Origin: Alphaproteobacteria bacterium 32-64-14
GTDB taxonomy: Bacteria; Pseudomonadota; Alphaproteobacteria; Caulobacterales; Hyphomonadaceae
Reading direction: 5' to 3'
DNA: 37,809 nt
Assembly (NCBI GenBank): GCA_002280725.1
Contig: NCEM01000030.1
Coordinates: 1-37,809 of the forward strand
Position 1 is the stretch's first letter. Every line of letters begins with the position of its first letter. The position numbers and the translations under genes were made by a program. Positions 8,198 to 16,102 of the stretch are shown in pieces. A model generated the notes under the pieces. That model was not told the DNA's origin, did not search any database, and saw only the letters and a list, made by a program, of their open reading frames with translations.

Positions 8198-9178
8198 TCA
8201 GTCTTTCTTGCGCTTGGCTTCCAGCTCGCGCTCCTGTGCTTGCAGGCGCTCGCGCACGGAGAGCTTGGCGTCGCCGACGCGCTTCTCCAGCTCCTCGCGG
8301 ATTTCCTCACCGAGTTTCTTCATGGCTTCGTTGACCTGAGCGACCGCGTTCTGCTGCGTGTCCTGCACGGCCTGCGCGACGCTGGGGCCGACGAGCCGCG
8401 CGTGATCCATCTTTTCAAGCGCGCCGATGGCCCAGAGTTCGTCGTTCCAGGTGTATTTCGCGGCGAGTTCGTAGGGGATGCGGCAGAAGCCGCGCTCGCC
8501 CCATTTCTCGCCCCAGCTGTTCTGGGCGAGCCAGGTTCTGCTCGCATCGTCAAAACCGACGACCAGCACGGTGTGGCCGTCCATCGGGAGGTGGTCGTAG
8601 GCGCCGACATCCGGCAGAAGGCCCGTCGTCGCGGCGGCGTCGTAGTATGCGCCGGGAATGTCGAGGCCGAACAGCACGGGCACGCCTTCGCTGAGCGAGA
8701 CCTTCGCCTCATCGGAGGAAGACAGGCGCGCGTACTGGACTGCATCGAAGCGCTGGGACGAGCGCATCGCCTGTGCGGGCGGCTCATCATCCCACTTGTC
8801 GAGCTTGTAGGGCCACGCCTTGTCCTCGCAGACGCCGTAGGCCATCACCGCGGCGGTCGCGTGGTGGCACAGCAGGCCCATCTTCTTCTTTTCGTTGCCG
8901 GCGAGTTTGCGCGCGTACCAGTAGACGTACAGCACGGAGAGATCGACGTGCGGCTTGCCGCTCTTGATCATCAGGAATTCGAGGGCGCTGACCACCGCGC
9001 AGGCGTTGCACGCGGGAAGCGTCTGCTGGTTCTCGACCGGGGAGCTGAAGCGGCGGAGGTCCACGGTGGTTTCGCGGCCGCGGGCGGAGAATTCGAGCCG
9101 TGGGGCCAGCACGCTGGAGCCGCTGCGCAGGGCGCCGAAGCGGCTTGATCCGTCCCCTGATTTCTTGCCGCCGAACAT
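8198..9178 (-). CDS. Cytosolic papain-like (C1-type) cysteine peptidase, paralogue 1
   Basis: This 326-residue paralogue of the next gene has Q51 and nucleophile C57 (NQQTLPACNAC), H202 (MDGHTVLVVGFDD) and N220 (WLAQNSWGEKWG), so the catalytic residues are intact. A Ser/Gly-rich N-terminal leader of about 35 residues precedes the domain. There is no secretion signal. The C-terminal segment after residue 275 is a long charged amphipathic helix ending QERELEAKRKKD, shared with paralogue 2. It follows the second kinase gene by 41 bp and has a strong GGGGAGG ribosome binding site. Substrate and activator are unknown. The placement behind two kinases and an FHA gene suggests phosphorylation-controlled recruitment (inference). 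Confidence 0.85.
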   Translation of the reverse strand: MFGGKKSGDGSSRFGALRSGSSVLAPRLEFSARGRETTVDLRRFSSPVENQQTLPACNACAVVSALEFLMIKSGKPHVDLSVLYVYWYARKLAGNEKKKMGLLCHHATAAVMAYGVCEDKAWPYKLDKWDDEPPAQAMRSSQRFDAVQYARLSSSDEAKVSLSEGVPVLFGLDIPGAYYDAAATTGLLPDVGAYDHLPMDGHTVLVVGFDDASRTWLAQNSWGEKWGERGFCRIPYELAAKYTWNDELWAIGALEKMDHARLVGPSVAQAVQDTQQNAVAQVNEAMKKLGEEIREELEKRVGDAKLSVRERLQAQERELEAKRKKD

Positions 9179-9219
9179 TGTGCGCCTCCCCTGCCCAATC
9201 CGTGCGCCTCAGCTACGCA

Positions 9220-10878
9220 TCAGAAACACTGCACGTCTGATGTGTGGTTCACATGGAAACTGATCATCTGCCCTGTAGCCTGTCCGTAGGCGTTCACGTC
9301 CGGATAGACGACGTGGCAGATATCGACCCACTCGGCCAAACCCTGCACGATGACGCCCTGCTGATCGTTGCCGATGATGTAGTTGAGCAGCGTGCCGGAA
9401 AACTCGCCGTAGAAGCCCTGGCCGGCGAAGCCGCCCGCGGTGACTTGTCCTTCGACTTCACCCGCTGAGGACACCGACACCGAGATCTGGTTGCCCTTCG
9501 TGTCCGTCCAGAAGCCAGTGAGCACGCCGTAGCGCGAGACATCTGGCGGAGGATTCTGGGCGAGCTGTTGCGGTGGCGGTGGGGGCGGAGGCGTGTTGTT
9601 GGGCGGGATGTAGCTGGGCTGATTGTAGGCTGGCTGGTTGTTGTTGCCCGGCTGGTTGTTGGCCTGATTGAAGTCGTCGCCGGCGTTGGTCTGCGGGGGA
9701 GGCCCGTCCTCGCCCATCATTGAGGCGGCGATGCCGCCGCCGATCAGCACGACGGCGGCGCCGCCGATGATCGCCATCTTCGCGGGCGTCATGTTGCTGA
9801 AGAACGTAGCGAACGGGTTGGGACCTGGCGGCTTGGGCGCGGGTTGCGGCGATGGGCCCGGTTGCGGCGCGGGGCCGGGCTGGAAGATGGGCGCGGGCTG
9901 GGGCGCGTGGCCTGCAAGCGCGGCTTCGAGGTCGGCGCGGTATTGCTGCGCGCTTTGCGGACGCTGGCGCGGATTGTTGGAGAGGCCGCGCTCGATCAGC
10001 TTGTCGACGGCAGGGGGAACATCGCTGCGCCCGCCGCTGGGCGGTTGCCAGTGGCCTTTGGGCACGACGCCGATGAGGAGTTCGTAGAACATCACCGAGA
10101 GCGAATAGAAGTCGGCCGACGCCTGCGCGGCTTCCGGCGCGGTGACCTGCTCGGGCGACATGTACTCCAGCGTACCGAGGCTGGTGACGCCGGTTTCGGA
10201 GACGCCGCCGGCGCGGGCGATGCCGAAATCGAGAATCTTGAGGCGCACGCCGCTGTCGGACGGCTCGCTGAGCAGGACGATGTTTTCGGGCTTGAGATCG
10301 CGGTGGATGACGTTCTGGGCGTGGGCAGCGCCAAGACCGTCGAGCAGTTCGCGCATGACATGCGCGGCGGTCGTCATGCTGGCTTCCGCGCCCTGGCGCA
10401 TCTGCTTCTGCATCCACGCGCGCAGGCTGCCGCCTTCGAGCAGTTCCATCGTGAGGAAGGGCAGACCCTTCACCTCGCCGACATCGTAAACGGCAACGAC
10501 GTTGTTGTGGCGGATGTCGCGCGCCAGCACGCCTTCGCGCACCAGACGCTTGACGGCGTCCTTGCCGGCGAGCCGGTCGCCGCGGATCAGCTTGAGCACA
10601 ACATCGCGCTGCGTGACCGGATCGTGGACGCGGTAGACGACGCCCATGCCGCCACGGCCGATTTCGGCGACGATGTGGTAACGATCGGCGAAGATATCGC
10701 CGGGCTTGAGATCGAGCGGGGATTTGCTGGCGGGATCCGGTCTGGGCTCGAGCGAGGGATCAATCGTGTGGAGGCCGGCGAGGCCGGTCTCTTCGGGCTT
10801 CATCACCGGCTTGCCACAAGCTTCGCAGAAGCGCGCCGCATCGATATTGTTTGCGCCGCAGTTTCCGCAAGCGATCAT
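9220..10878 (-). CDS. Zinc-ribbon Ser/Thr protein kinase with one transmembrane helix
   Basis: This 552-residue protein starts with a zinc ribbon (C4, C7, C18, C21). It is followed by a Hanks-type kinase domain (about 67-320) with GRGGMGVVY, K96, HRD at 192-194, N199, DFG at 217-219 and a SPEQ activation-segment end, so it should be catalytically active. A Pro-rich linker leads to a transmembrane helix (about 368-386). A Gln/Asn/Pro-rich stretch with a poly-proline run follows, then a C-terminal domain of about 100 residues that should lie in the periplasm and could sense a ligand. Its ATG overlaps the upstream kinase stop as ATGA, which implies translational coupling. The kinase domain is paralogous to that neighbour. 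Confidence 0.88.
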   Translation of the reverse strand: MIACGNCGANNIDAARFCEACGKPVMKPEETGLAGLHTIDPSLEPRPDPASKSPLDLKPGDIFADRYHIVAEIGRGGMGVVYRVHDPVTQRDVVLKLIRGDRLAGKDAVKRLVREGVLARDIRHNNVVAVYDVGEVKGLPFLTMELLEGGSLRAWMQKQMRQGAEASMTTAAHVMRELLDGLGAAHAQNVIHRDLKPENIVLLSEPSDSGVRLKILDFGIARAGGVSETGVTSLGTLEYMSPEQVTAPEAAQASADFYSLSVMFYELLIGVVPKGHWQPPSGGRSDVPPAVDKLIERGLSNNPRQRPQSAQQYRADLEAALAGHAPQPAPIFQPGPAPQPGPSPQPAPKPPGPNPFATFFSNMTPAKMAIIGGAAVVLIGGGIAASMMGEDGPPPQTNAGDDFNQANNQPGNNNQPAYNQPSYIPPNNTPPPPPPPQQLAQNPPPDVSRYGVLTGFWTDTKGNQISVSVSSAGEVEGQVTAGGFAGQGFYGEFSGTLLNYIIGNDQQGVIVQGLAEWVDICHVVYPDVNAYGQATGQMISFHVNHTSDVQCF

Positions 10879-12461
10879 CGCGCGCCCCCTTGTATCGGGC
10901 CCGGATCGAGCGGGTCCGGCCCATACTGATTTGGACCGGGCGTGCCCCGGCTTGACATCAGCTGGCCGGAAAGCGCGAACGCCTTGGCGACATCGGCCTT
11001 GTGCCCAAGATCGTGAATGCGCCGCGCCATGACCGCCAGTGAAGGGACGATCATAGCCAACAGGAAGATCACGGAGAACAGCGGAACGAACTGCGTGGCG
11101 TAGCCCTCGTCATCGACCGCCATGCTGGCGTCGAGGCCGATGCCAATGAAGAACAGGATGACCGCGCCGATATTGACGGCCCAGTATTCCTGCACCGAGG
11201 CGCGGCCTGCGCCGCTGCCGTATTTGCGGGAGATCGCGTCCCAGAACAGCCTGAAGACATTCTGGCTTGCGCCGCCGGGCCGAGGTTGGGTGGACGGATA
11301 AGCGGGCTGCGGTTGTTGCGGCTGATGCGGCGCGGGCGCCAGACCCACGGCAGGCCGGATGTCGACGCCGATTGGCTTGAACAGCGTGTCGTTGAGCTTC
11401 TGCAGCCATGGCGGCATGGCGGTCTGCCCATAGGTCGCGTTCATCGCATCGGCGAGCGCGCGGCTGTATTCGGCGACGCTTTGCGGACGCTGTTTCGGAT
11501 TGTTGGAGAGGCCGCGCTCGATCAGCTTGTCGATGGCGGGCGGGACATCGCTGCGCCCGCCGCTGGGCGGCTGCCAATGGCCCTGCGGGACGACGCCGAC
11601 GAGCAGTTCGTAGAACATGATCGACAGCGAATAGAGATCGGCCGACGGCAGCGCCGCATCGGGGGCGGTGATCTGCTCGGGCGCCATGTAGCCGCGCGTG
11701 CCGAGGCTGGTTGCGCCGGTGTCGCCTGCGCCGGCGGCGCGGGCCACGCCGAAATCGAGAATCTTGAGTGAGGCGCCGCGCTCGGTGGGCTCGCTCACCA
11801 GCATGACGTTTTCGGGCTTGAGGTCGCGGTGGACGACGCCGGACTTGTGGGCAGCGTCCAGGCCGGAGAGGATTTCAGCGATGATGTTGCTCGCGGCCAT
11901 CATCGAGCAATCCTGCGAGGACGCCAGACGCTTGCGGTTCCAGGCGCGCAGGCTTTGCCCGGCGAGGAACTCCATCGACATGTAGGGATCGCCGCCGACT
12001 TCGCCGACATCGTACACGGCGACGACGTTGGGATGGCGGATATCGCGCGAGGTGACGCCTTCGCGGATGAGGCGGCTGACCGCGTCCTTGCCGGCGAGGC
12101 GATCGGCGCGGATGAGTTTTAGAGCTACCTCTTTCTCGGTGAGCTTGTCGGAAGCGCGGTAGACGACGCCCATGCCGCCTTCGCCGATGACCTTCTTGAT
12201 CTCGTAGCGGCCCGCAAACGTGTCGCCCGGCGCCAGCGTGCGCACGGAGGCGGGCTTGGGCGTCTTGGTGTCCATGCCATCGATGGTGTGCAAGGCCGAC
12301 AGATCCGGTCCCGGCGAATTGTCATTCTCGGAAGTCGTGGCGCTGGCGGGCTTGGCCGCAGGTTCGACGAGGCTTTTGCCGAGTTGGCGCAGCGACTGGC
12401 CGCACTCTCCGCAGAAGCGCGCATCGGCGCTGACGGCGCTGCCGCAGTTCGGGCAGTTCAT
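10875..12461 (-). CDS. Zinc-ribbon Ser/Thr protein kinase fused to a DUF805-like membrane domain
   Basis: This 528-residue protein has an N-terminal zinc ribbon (C3, C6, C17, C20) and a kinase domain (about 86-340) with GEGGMGVVY, K115, HRD at 211-213, N218, DFG at 236-238 and APEQ. After a Pro/Gln-rich linker comes a C-terminal segment (about 404-490) with GRASVQEYW, two hydrophobic helices and the ARRIHDLGH motif, which I read as a DUF805-type membrane domain. The usual last helix after the RRxHD motif appears to be missing and is replaced by a Pro/Gly-rich tail. The start overlaps the FHA gene stop (ATGA), and the stop overlaps the next kinase start. Kinase plus DUF805 is an uncommon arrangement to my knowledge. 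Confidence 0.85.
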   Translation of the reverse strand: MNCPNCGSAVSADARFCGECGQSLRQLGKSLVEPAAKPASATTSENDNSPGPDLSALHTIDGMDTKTPKPASVRTLAPGDTFAGRYEIKKVIGEGGMGVVYRASDKLTEKEVALKLIRADRLAGKDAVSRLIREGVTSRDIRHPNVVAVYDVGEVGGDPYMSMEFLAGQSLRAWNRKRLASSQDCSMMAASNIIAEILSGLDAAHKSGVVHRDLKPENVMLVSEPTERGASLKILDFGVARAAGAGDTGATSLGTRGYMAPEQITAPDAALPSADLYSLSIMFYELLVGVVPQGHWQPPSGGRSDVPPAIDKLIERGLSNNPKQRPQSVAEYSRALADAMNATYGQTAMPPWLQKLNDTLFKPIGVDIRPAVGLAPAPHQPQQPQPAYPSTQPRPGGASQNVFRLFWDAISRKYGSGAGRASVQEYWAVNIGAVILFFIGIGLDASMAVDDEGYATQFVPLFSVIFLLAMIVPSLAVMARRIHDLGHKADVAKAFALSGQLMSSRGTPGPNQYGPDPLDPGPIQGGAR

Positions 12462-13633
12462 CGCTGCGCTCCTTCGGGTATGGCGGGGACGCGCGTGATC
12501 GTGATTTCCTCGATGTGGCCGTAGTTGGCGCGCATGCGGACCTGGAGCGCGAGGGCATCGGGGAATTTCGGGAGGATGCGGATGACATCGCCATTGCCGA
12601 TCACGGCCAGCGCATCGTCCGCGCCGTGCTTGTTCTCGCCGATGAACACGCCGGACTGGCCCGTGACGCGCGCGCAGAGGCGGCCGCCCTGGATGAACAG
12701 TTCGAGATGGCGGCGGGAGATGGCCTGGCTCAGCTGTTCGTCGACCACGCCGTTGGAATCGAGCGTGAGGAGCTGGACGAAGTTGTCGCCGCCGGCGCGG
12801 ATGCTTTTGCCGCGGCCGATGGCGATGATGCTGTCGCGCGTGGTGATGGCGCCGGGGACGGGCTCGTCGGCGCCGAAGCCCTTCCAGACGATGCGGGCGC
12901 CGCGATTGACGACCGACCCCTTGAGCGGGCCATCGGTATAGCCACGCACGCCGTGGGCGGCCTCGAAATTATCGGCGCGCTGGAGGCCGAGTTCGGCGGC
13001 CTGTCCGCCGACGGCGGCCTTGCGCGTTTCGCCCTGTGTCTCGAGGCGGATGGGCGCATAGACCGTGTCGCTGCCGGCGCCGACGCCGGAGGCGTTGATG
13101 GTCTGGTTGATGACGAGGCTGCCGCCCTGCTCCACTTCGAGGCTGAGCGAGGAGGTGAAGGCGAAGCGTTCCTCACGCATGAAGTAGTTGGTGGCGGCGG
13201 CGAAGGTGATCTCGATGCCATGCCGGCCCTGACGCTCCATCGCGCCCGTTTGCACGTTGAGGCGGTTGGAGCCGCCCGCGTCGAGGCGTTTCCACGGCAG
13301 CTCGATCCTGCGGCGGGGGGATTCGCCCTCGCGGATCCAGACATCGGTGATGAACAGCGGACGGCCGATGCCGGAGGCGTTGTAGAACACCAGCGGCAGC
13401 ACGAGCACGCCGCCGGTCTTCACCTCGGTGACGGCGTCCTTGTCGAGATAGAGCTGCGGGCGGACGCAGACATTGCAGCAGCCATCGTCGCTGACGAGGC
13501 CGCCGCATTCCTCGAACGCCATGCAGCGCAGGATCGGCTTACCGCATTCGCCGCAGAACACTGCGTCAGCCGCGAGTGCGTGCTGATAACAGCATGGCTG
13601 AATGCCGCCGGGGTTAGCGACCGGTAGAGTCAT
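12458..13633 (-). CDS. Zinc-ribbon protein with C-terminal FHA-like domain
   Basis: This 391-residue protein has a Cys-rich N-terminus: FCGECGKP with C27/C30, preceded by a degenerate first knuckle C14, C15 and H18, then C37, C43, C52, C53 and C56. A central beta-rich region of about 200 residues (60-260) is unrecognised. The C-terminal part has FHA features: IGRG (272-275), SRRH (306-309), GVFIG (328-332) and a final NGDVIRI strand. FHA domains bind phosphothreonine, so this is the natural reader for the two adjacent kinases. An AGGAGGAG ribosome binding site precedes the ATG by 6 nt. Gaps are 12 bp to the SPFH gene before it and a 4-bp overlap with the kinase after it. Confidence 0.78.
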   Translation of the reverse strand: MTLPVANPGGIQPCCYQHALAADAVFCGECGKPILRCMAFEECGGLVSDDGCCNVCVRPQLYLDKDAVTEVKTGGVLVLPLVFYNASGIGRPLFITDVWIREGESPRRRIELPWKRLDAGGSNRLNVQTGAMERQGRHGIEITFAAATNYFMREERFAFTSSLSLEVEQGGSLVINQTINASGVGAGSDTVYAPIRLETQGETRKAAVGGQAAELGLQRADNFEAAHGVRGYTDGPLKGSVVNRGARIVWKGFGADEPVPGAITTRDSIIAIGRGKSIRAGGDNFVQLLTLDSNGVVDEQLSQAISRRHLELFIQGGRLCARVTGQSGVFIGENKHGADDALAVIGNGDVIRILPKFPDALALQVRMRANYGHIEEITITRVPAIPEGAQR

Positions 13634-13645
13634 CGGCTGCTCCTC

Positions 13646-15487
13646 CTAGCGGCGGAGCTGTTCGCCGCATCCGACGCAGAACTTGGCCTTGGCCGGATTG
13701 ACGCGCGTGCATTTGGGGCACTCCACGTTGGCCTCGCCGGGGGCGGCAGCGCCACCGGCGCCGGCCTTGCCGCCGGCGCCGGCCGCGACGCCGACAGCAC
13801 CCGTCATGCCCGAGTTGAACATGGCGCGCGCCTGTTCCTCGGAGCTGACCCGCGAGCGGTTCGCCTGTTCGACCATCTGGCGCATGAGGTCCATCTGGGC
13901 GTTCTTGTCGATGGCCTGCGCCTTGACCTGCTCCTCGAGGATCTTGGCGACCGCGGGGCTGAGGCCTGCGTTCACGGCAAGGATCTGCTCGGGCGACATC
14001 TTGGCGCCTAGGACGAGGCGATCGGCTTCGCGCTGGGCTTCCAGCTTGCGCTGGTCCATGTCGCGATCGTGCGCGGCGTCGGCTTCGCGGATCCGGCGCG
14101 TGAGGCGCTCGCGCTCCTGCTCTGCTTCGAGGCCGGCGAGGCCTTTCAGGTTGTCGAGCGTGACCTTGTCGGTTTCACGCTGGCGCGCGAGCCGGGCGTA
14201 TTCTTCCTTGTCGACGACATCGACTTCCTTTTTGCGGCCGTCGAGCCCGAAGTCGCGCTCCTTGTCGCGGGTACGGAGTTCCTTCTCGCGCGTTTCGTGA
14301 TCGTAGTCGCGATCTTCGCGGCGGACGACTTTCTGGTCTTCACGATCCTCGAGACGGTTGCCGCGTTGCTCGACGCGATCGAGGCGGCGGCCTTCGCGGT
14401 CGAACTCGCGATCATCGCCACGTTCGCTGCGGGCGAGTTCGCGGGTTTCGCGGTCATAATCACGCTCGAGGGCGCGGAGGGCCAGCTGGTGCGAGCGGTC
14501 GAGCGTTTCGGTGTTGCGCTCCAGCGTGCGCTTGCGCTCGTGGACGACTTTCAGGTCGACGCCATCGTGGGTGGCGGTCTGCAACTCGCCTTCAAACTTC
14601 GCGAGGCGCTCGGTCTTGAGCGTGTTGATCTCGTGCTCGAGGACCTTCATTTCCGCGATGCGGGCGCCGGTTTCGCGCGCGTCGTTGAACTCGATCTCGT
14701 TGCTGAGAACGAGGCGCTTCAGATCATCCTCGTTGTTGAGGTTGAGCTTCTCGATGTCGACCGTGTTGTTGAGCTTGATGACGGTTGTTTCGTGCTCGCG
14801 CTCAAGATCGCGCTTCAGGGTCTCGAACTGGAATTCGAGGCGATCGGTCTCGCGGATAGCGGCGGCGCGCGTGGCTTCCTGTTTCTCGACTTCGTTGATC
14901 GCCCAGTTGACGGAGGAGGCGCGGACCATGAGGCCGAGGTCGCCCGCGATGCGCTCGCACTCTTTCATCAGGTCGGCCTGGATGAGATCCTGCAGGCCCT
15001 TGTTGCCGCGGATCTCGTTGGCGTTCACGCGCGACAGGGCGGCCTCAAAGACGCGCTCCCAGGCATGGCTGCGAATGCGGCCGGCGGCGTCGGATTTCGA
15101 CAGCGAGCGGCGCTGTTCCATCATGCCGAGGACGTTCTGCGGCTTTTCCGGATTGACCTGAAGGTCGAGGACGACCGTGCCGATGACGTCGACCTTGTCT
15201 TTCGTGCGGGCCGTGACTTCGTAGATGTTCTGGAACGTCTTCAGGTCCGCGATCATCAGGCTGATCGAGGTGGAGCCGCCGATCACGCCCTTGATCTGAT
15301 GGAAGAGGCCGCCGACGGAGAAGTGGGCGCCCTTGTAGGCCTCCACGAACTGGCCATTGCGCATCAGCAGGCCGAGATAATCCGGCGGCACTTCAAAGCG
15401 CTTCTCGAAGAAGCCCTTGAACGTGGCCGGACCGATAAATTCGGCAAGCAGTTGGGGTTCGCTGACAATCAGTTGTTCGGTCTTCAT
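13646..15487 (-). CDS. SPFH/Band-7-like scaffold protein with long charged coiled coil and C-terminal zinc ribbon
   Basis: This 613-residue protein has an N-terminal SPFH-like domain (about 20-200; FEVPPDYLGLLMRNGQ near its start). A long, very charged helical region (about 205-480) is rich in Arg, Glu and Asp and contains repeated DRE/RED-type units. A conserved-looking MSPEQILAVNAGLSPAVAKILEEQ segment follows, then a Gly/Ala-rich linker and a zinc ribbon (C590, C593, C604, C607). There is no obvious transmembrane helix, and the three-helix protein encoded just upstream may anchor it. SPFH proteins assemble ring- or raft-like membrane scaffolds. Bacillus YdjI is a distant analogue that combines an SPFH fold with zinc-ribbon partners (family knowledge). 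Its role here is inferred to be platform assembly. Confidence 0.78.
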   Translation of the reverse strand: MKTEQLIVSEPQLLAEFIGPATFKGFFEKRFEVPPDYLGLLMRNGQFVEAYKGAHFSVGGLFHQIKGVIGGSTSISLMIADLKTFQNIYEVTARTKDKVDVIGTVVLDLQVNPEKPQNVLGMMEQRRSLSKSDAAGRIRSHAWERVFEAALSRVNANEIRGNKGLQDLIQADLMKECERIAGDLGLMVRASSVNWAINEVEKQEATRAAAIRETDRLEFQFETLKRDLEREHETTVIKLNNTVDIEKLNLNNEDDLKRLVLSNEIEFNDARETGARIAEMKVLEHEINTLKTERLAKFEGELQTATHDGVDLKVVHERKRTLERNTETLDRSHQLALRALERDYDRETRELARSERGDDREFDREGRRLDRVEQRGNRLEDREDQKVVRREDRDYDHETREKELRTRDKERDFGLDGRKKEVDVVDKEEYARLARQRETDKVTLDNLKGLAGLEAEQERERLTRRIREADAAHDRDMDQRKLEAQREADRLVLGAKMSPEQILAVNAGLSPAVAKILEEQVKAQAIDKNAQMDLMRQMVEQANRSRVSSEEQARAMFNSGMTGAVGVAAGAGGKAGAGGAAAPGEANVECPKCTRVNPAKAKFCVGCGEQLRR

Positions 15488-15532
15488 CGTGGCGGCTCCA
15501 GAAGGAGGAGAATGCGGTGTGGCGGGAGGCGA

Positions 15533-16102
15533 TCAGATGCGGGGCGGATCGGCCCACTTCTTCTGGGAAATCCAGATGAAGATGGTGTAGCCGATCACGA
15601 ACAGGCAGATGATCGCGGGGATAGGATGCTTGGCGATGATGGCGCCGATCTGATCGACCTTGGTCATCTGGGCGCCGGCCTGATCGAGCGTGCGGAATGT
15701 GCCGAGCACGGCGCCAAGCAGGGTGAACAGCGAGAACAGGAAAGCGGCGACGCCCGAGATCATCTTGACCAGGTTCGCGGGTTCTCTCTTCACAGCGATC
15801 TTGCCGGCGGCTTCGGCCTTCTCGCGCTCGACGAGTTCCTTTTCATAGGTCTCGCCGCGCTTCATGGCTTCTTCGCGGGCCTTGTGATCGACCTTCATGA
15901 AATCGGGCGAGGCGCTTTTCTTGACGCCGGCTTGTTGTGCCGAGGTGAGGTTGGTGGCGCGGCGGCGCATGTGGATGAACACGGTGGCGACGAGCCAGAT
16001 GCCGGCCAGGGCGACCGCCCCGTACATGAGCAGCATCATCCATTCCGGCAGGACGATATCCGTCGTCGGCGCTCCGGCCAGCACTGGCGGTTCAATTGGC
16101 AT
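15533..16102 (-). CDS. Three-helix inner-membrane protein, first gene of the SPFH/kinase/protease cassette
   Basis: This 189-residue protein has three hydrophobic helices (about 21-44, 114-136 and 158-178). They are separated by a long, charged, probably cytosolic loop (45-113) rich in Lys and Glu. I do not recognise a named family. It lies 45 bp upstream of the SPFH gene on the same strand and has a good GGGGAG ribosome binding site 6 nt before the ATG. It is probably the membrane anchor of the complex. The first promoter of the cassette should lie in the intergenic region above 16102. Confidence 0.72.
   Translation of the reverse strand: MPIEPPVLAGAPTTDIVLPEWMMLLMYGAVALAGIWLVATVFIHMRRRATNLTSAQQAGVKKSASPDFMKVDHKAREEAMKRGETYEKELVEREKAEAAGKIAVKREPANLVKMISGVAAFLFSLFTLLGAVLGTFRTLDQAGAQMTKVDQIGAIIAKHPIPAIICLFVIGYTIFIWISQKKWADPPRI

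Noticed and set aside
7188..16102. Part of a type VI secretion locus
   Set aside because: Kinase plus FHA is typical of T6SS regulation, but no sheath, baseplate, Hcp, VgrG, ClpV, TssJLM or PppA-like genes are visible.
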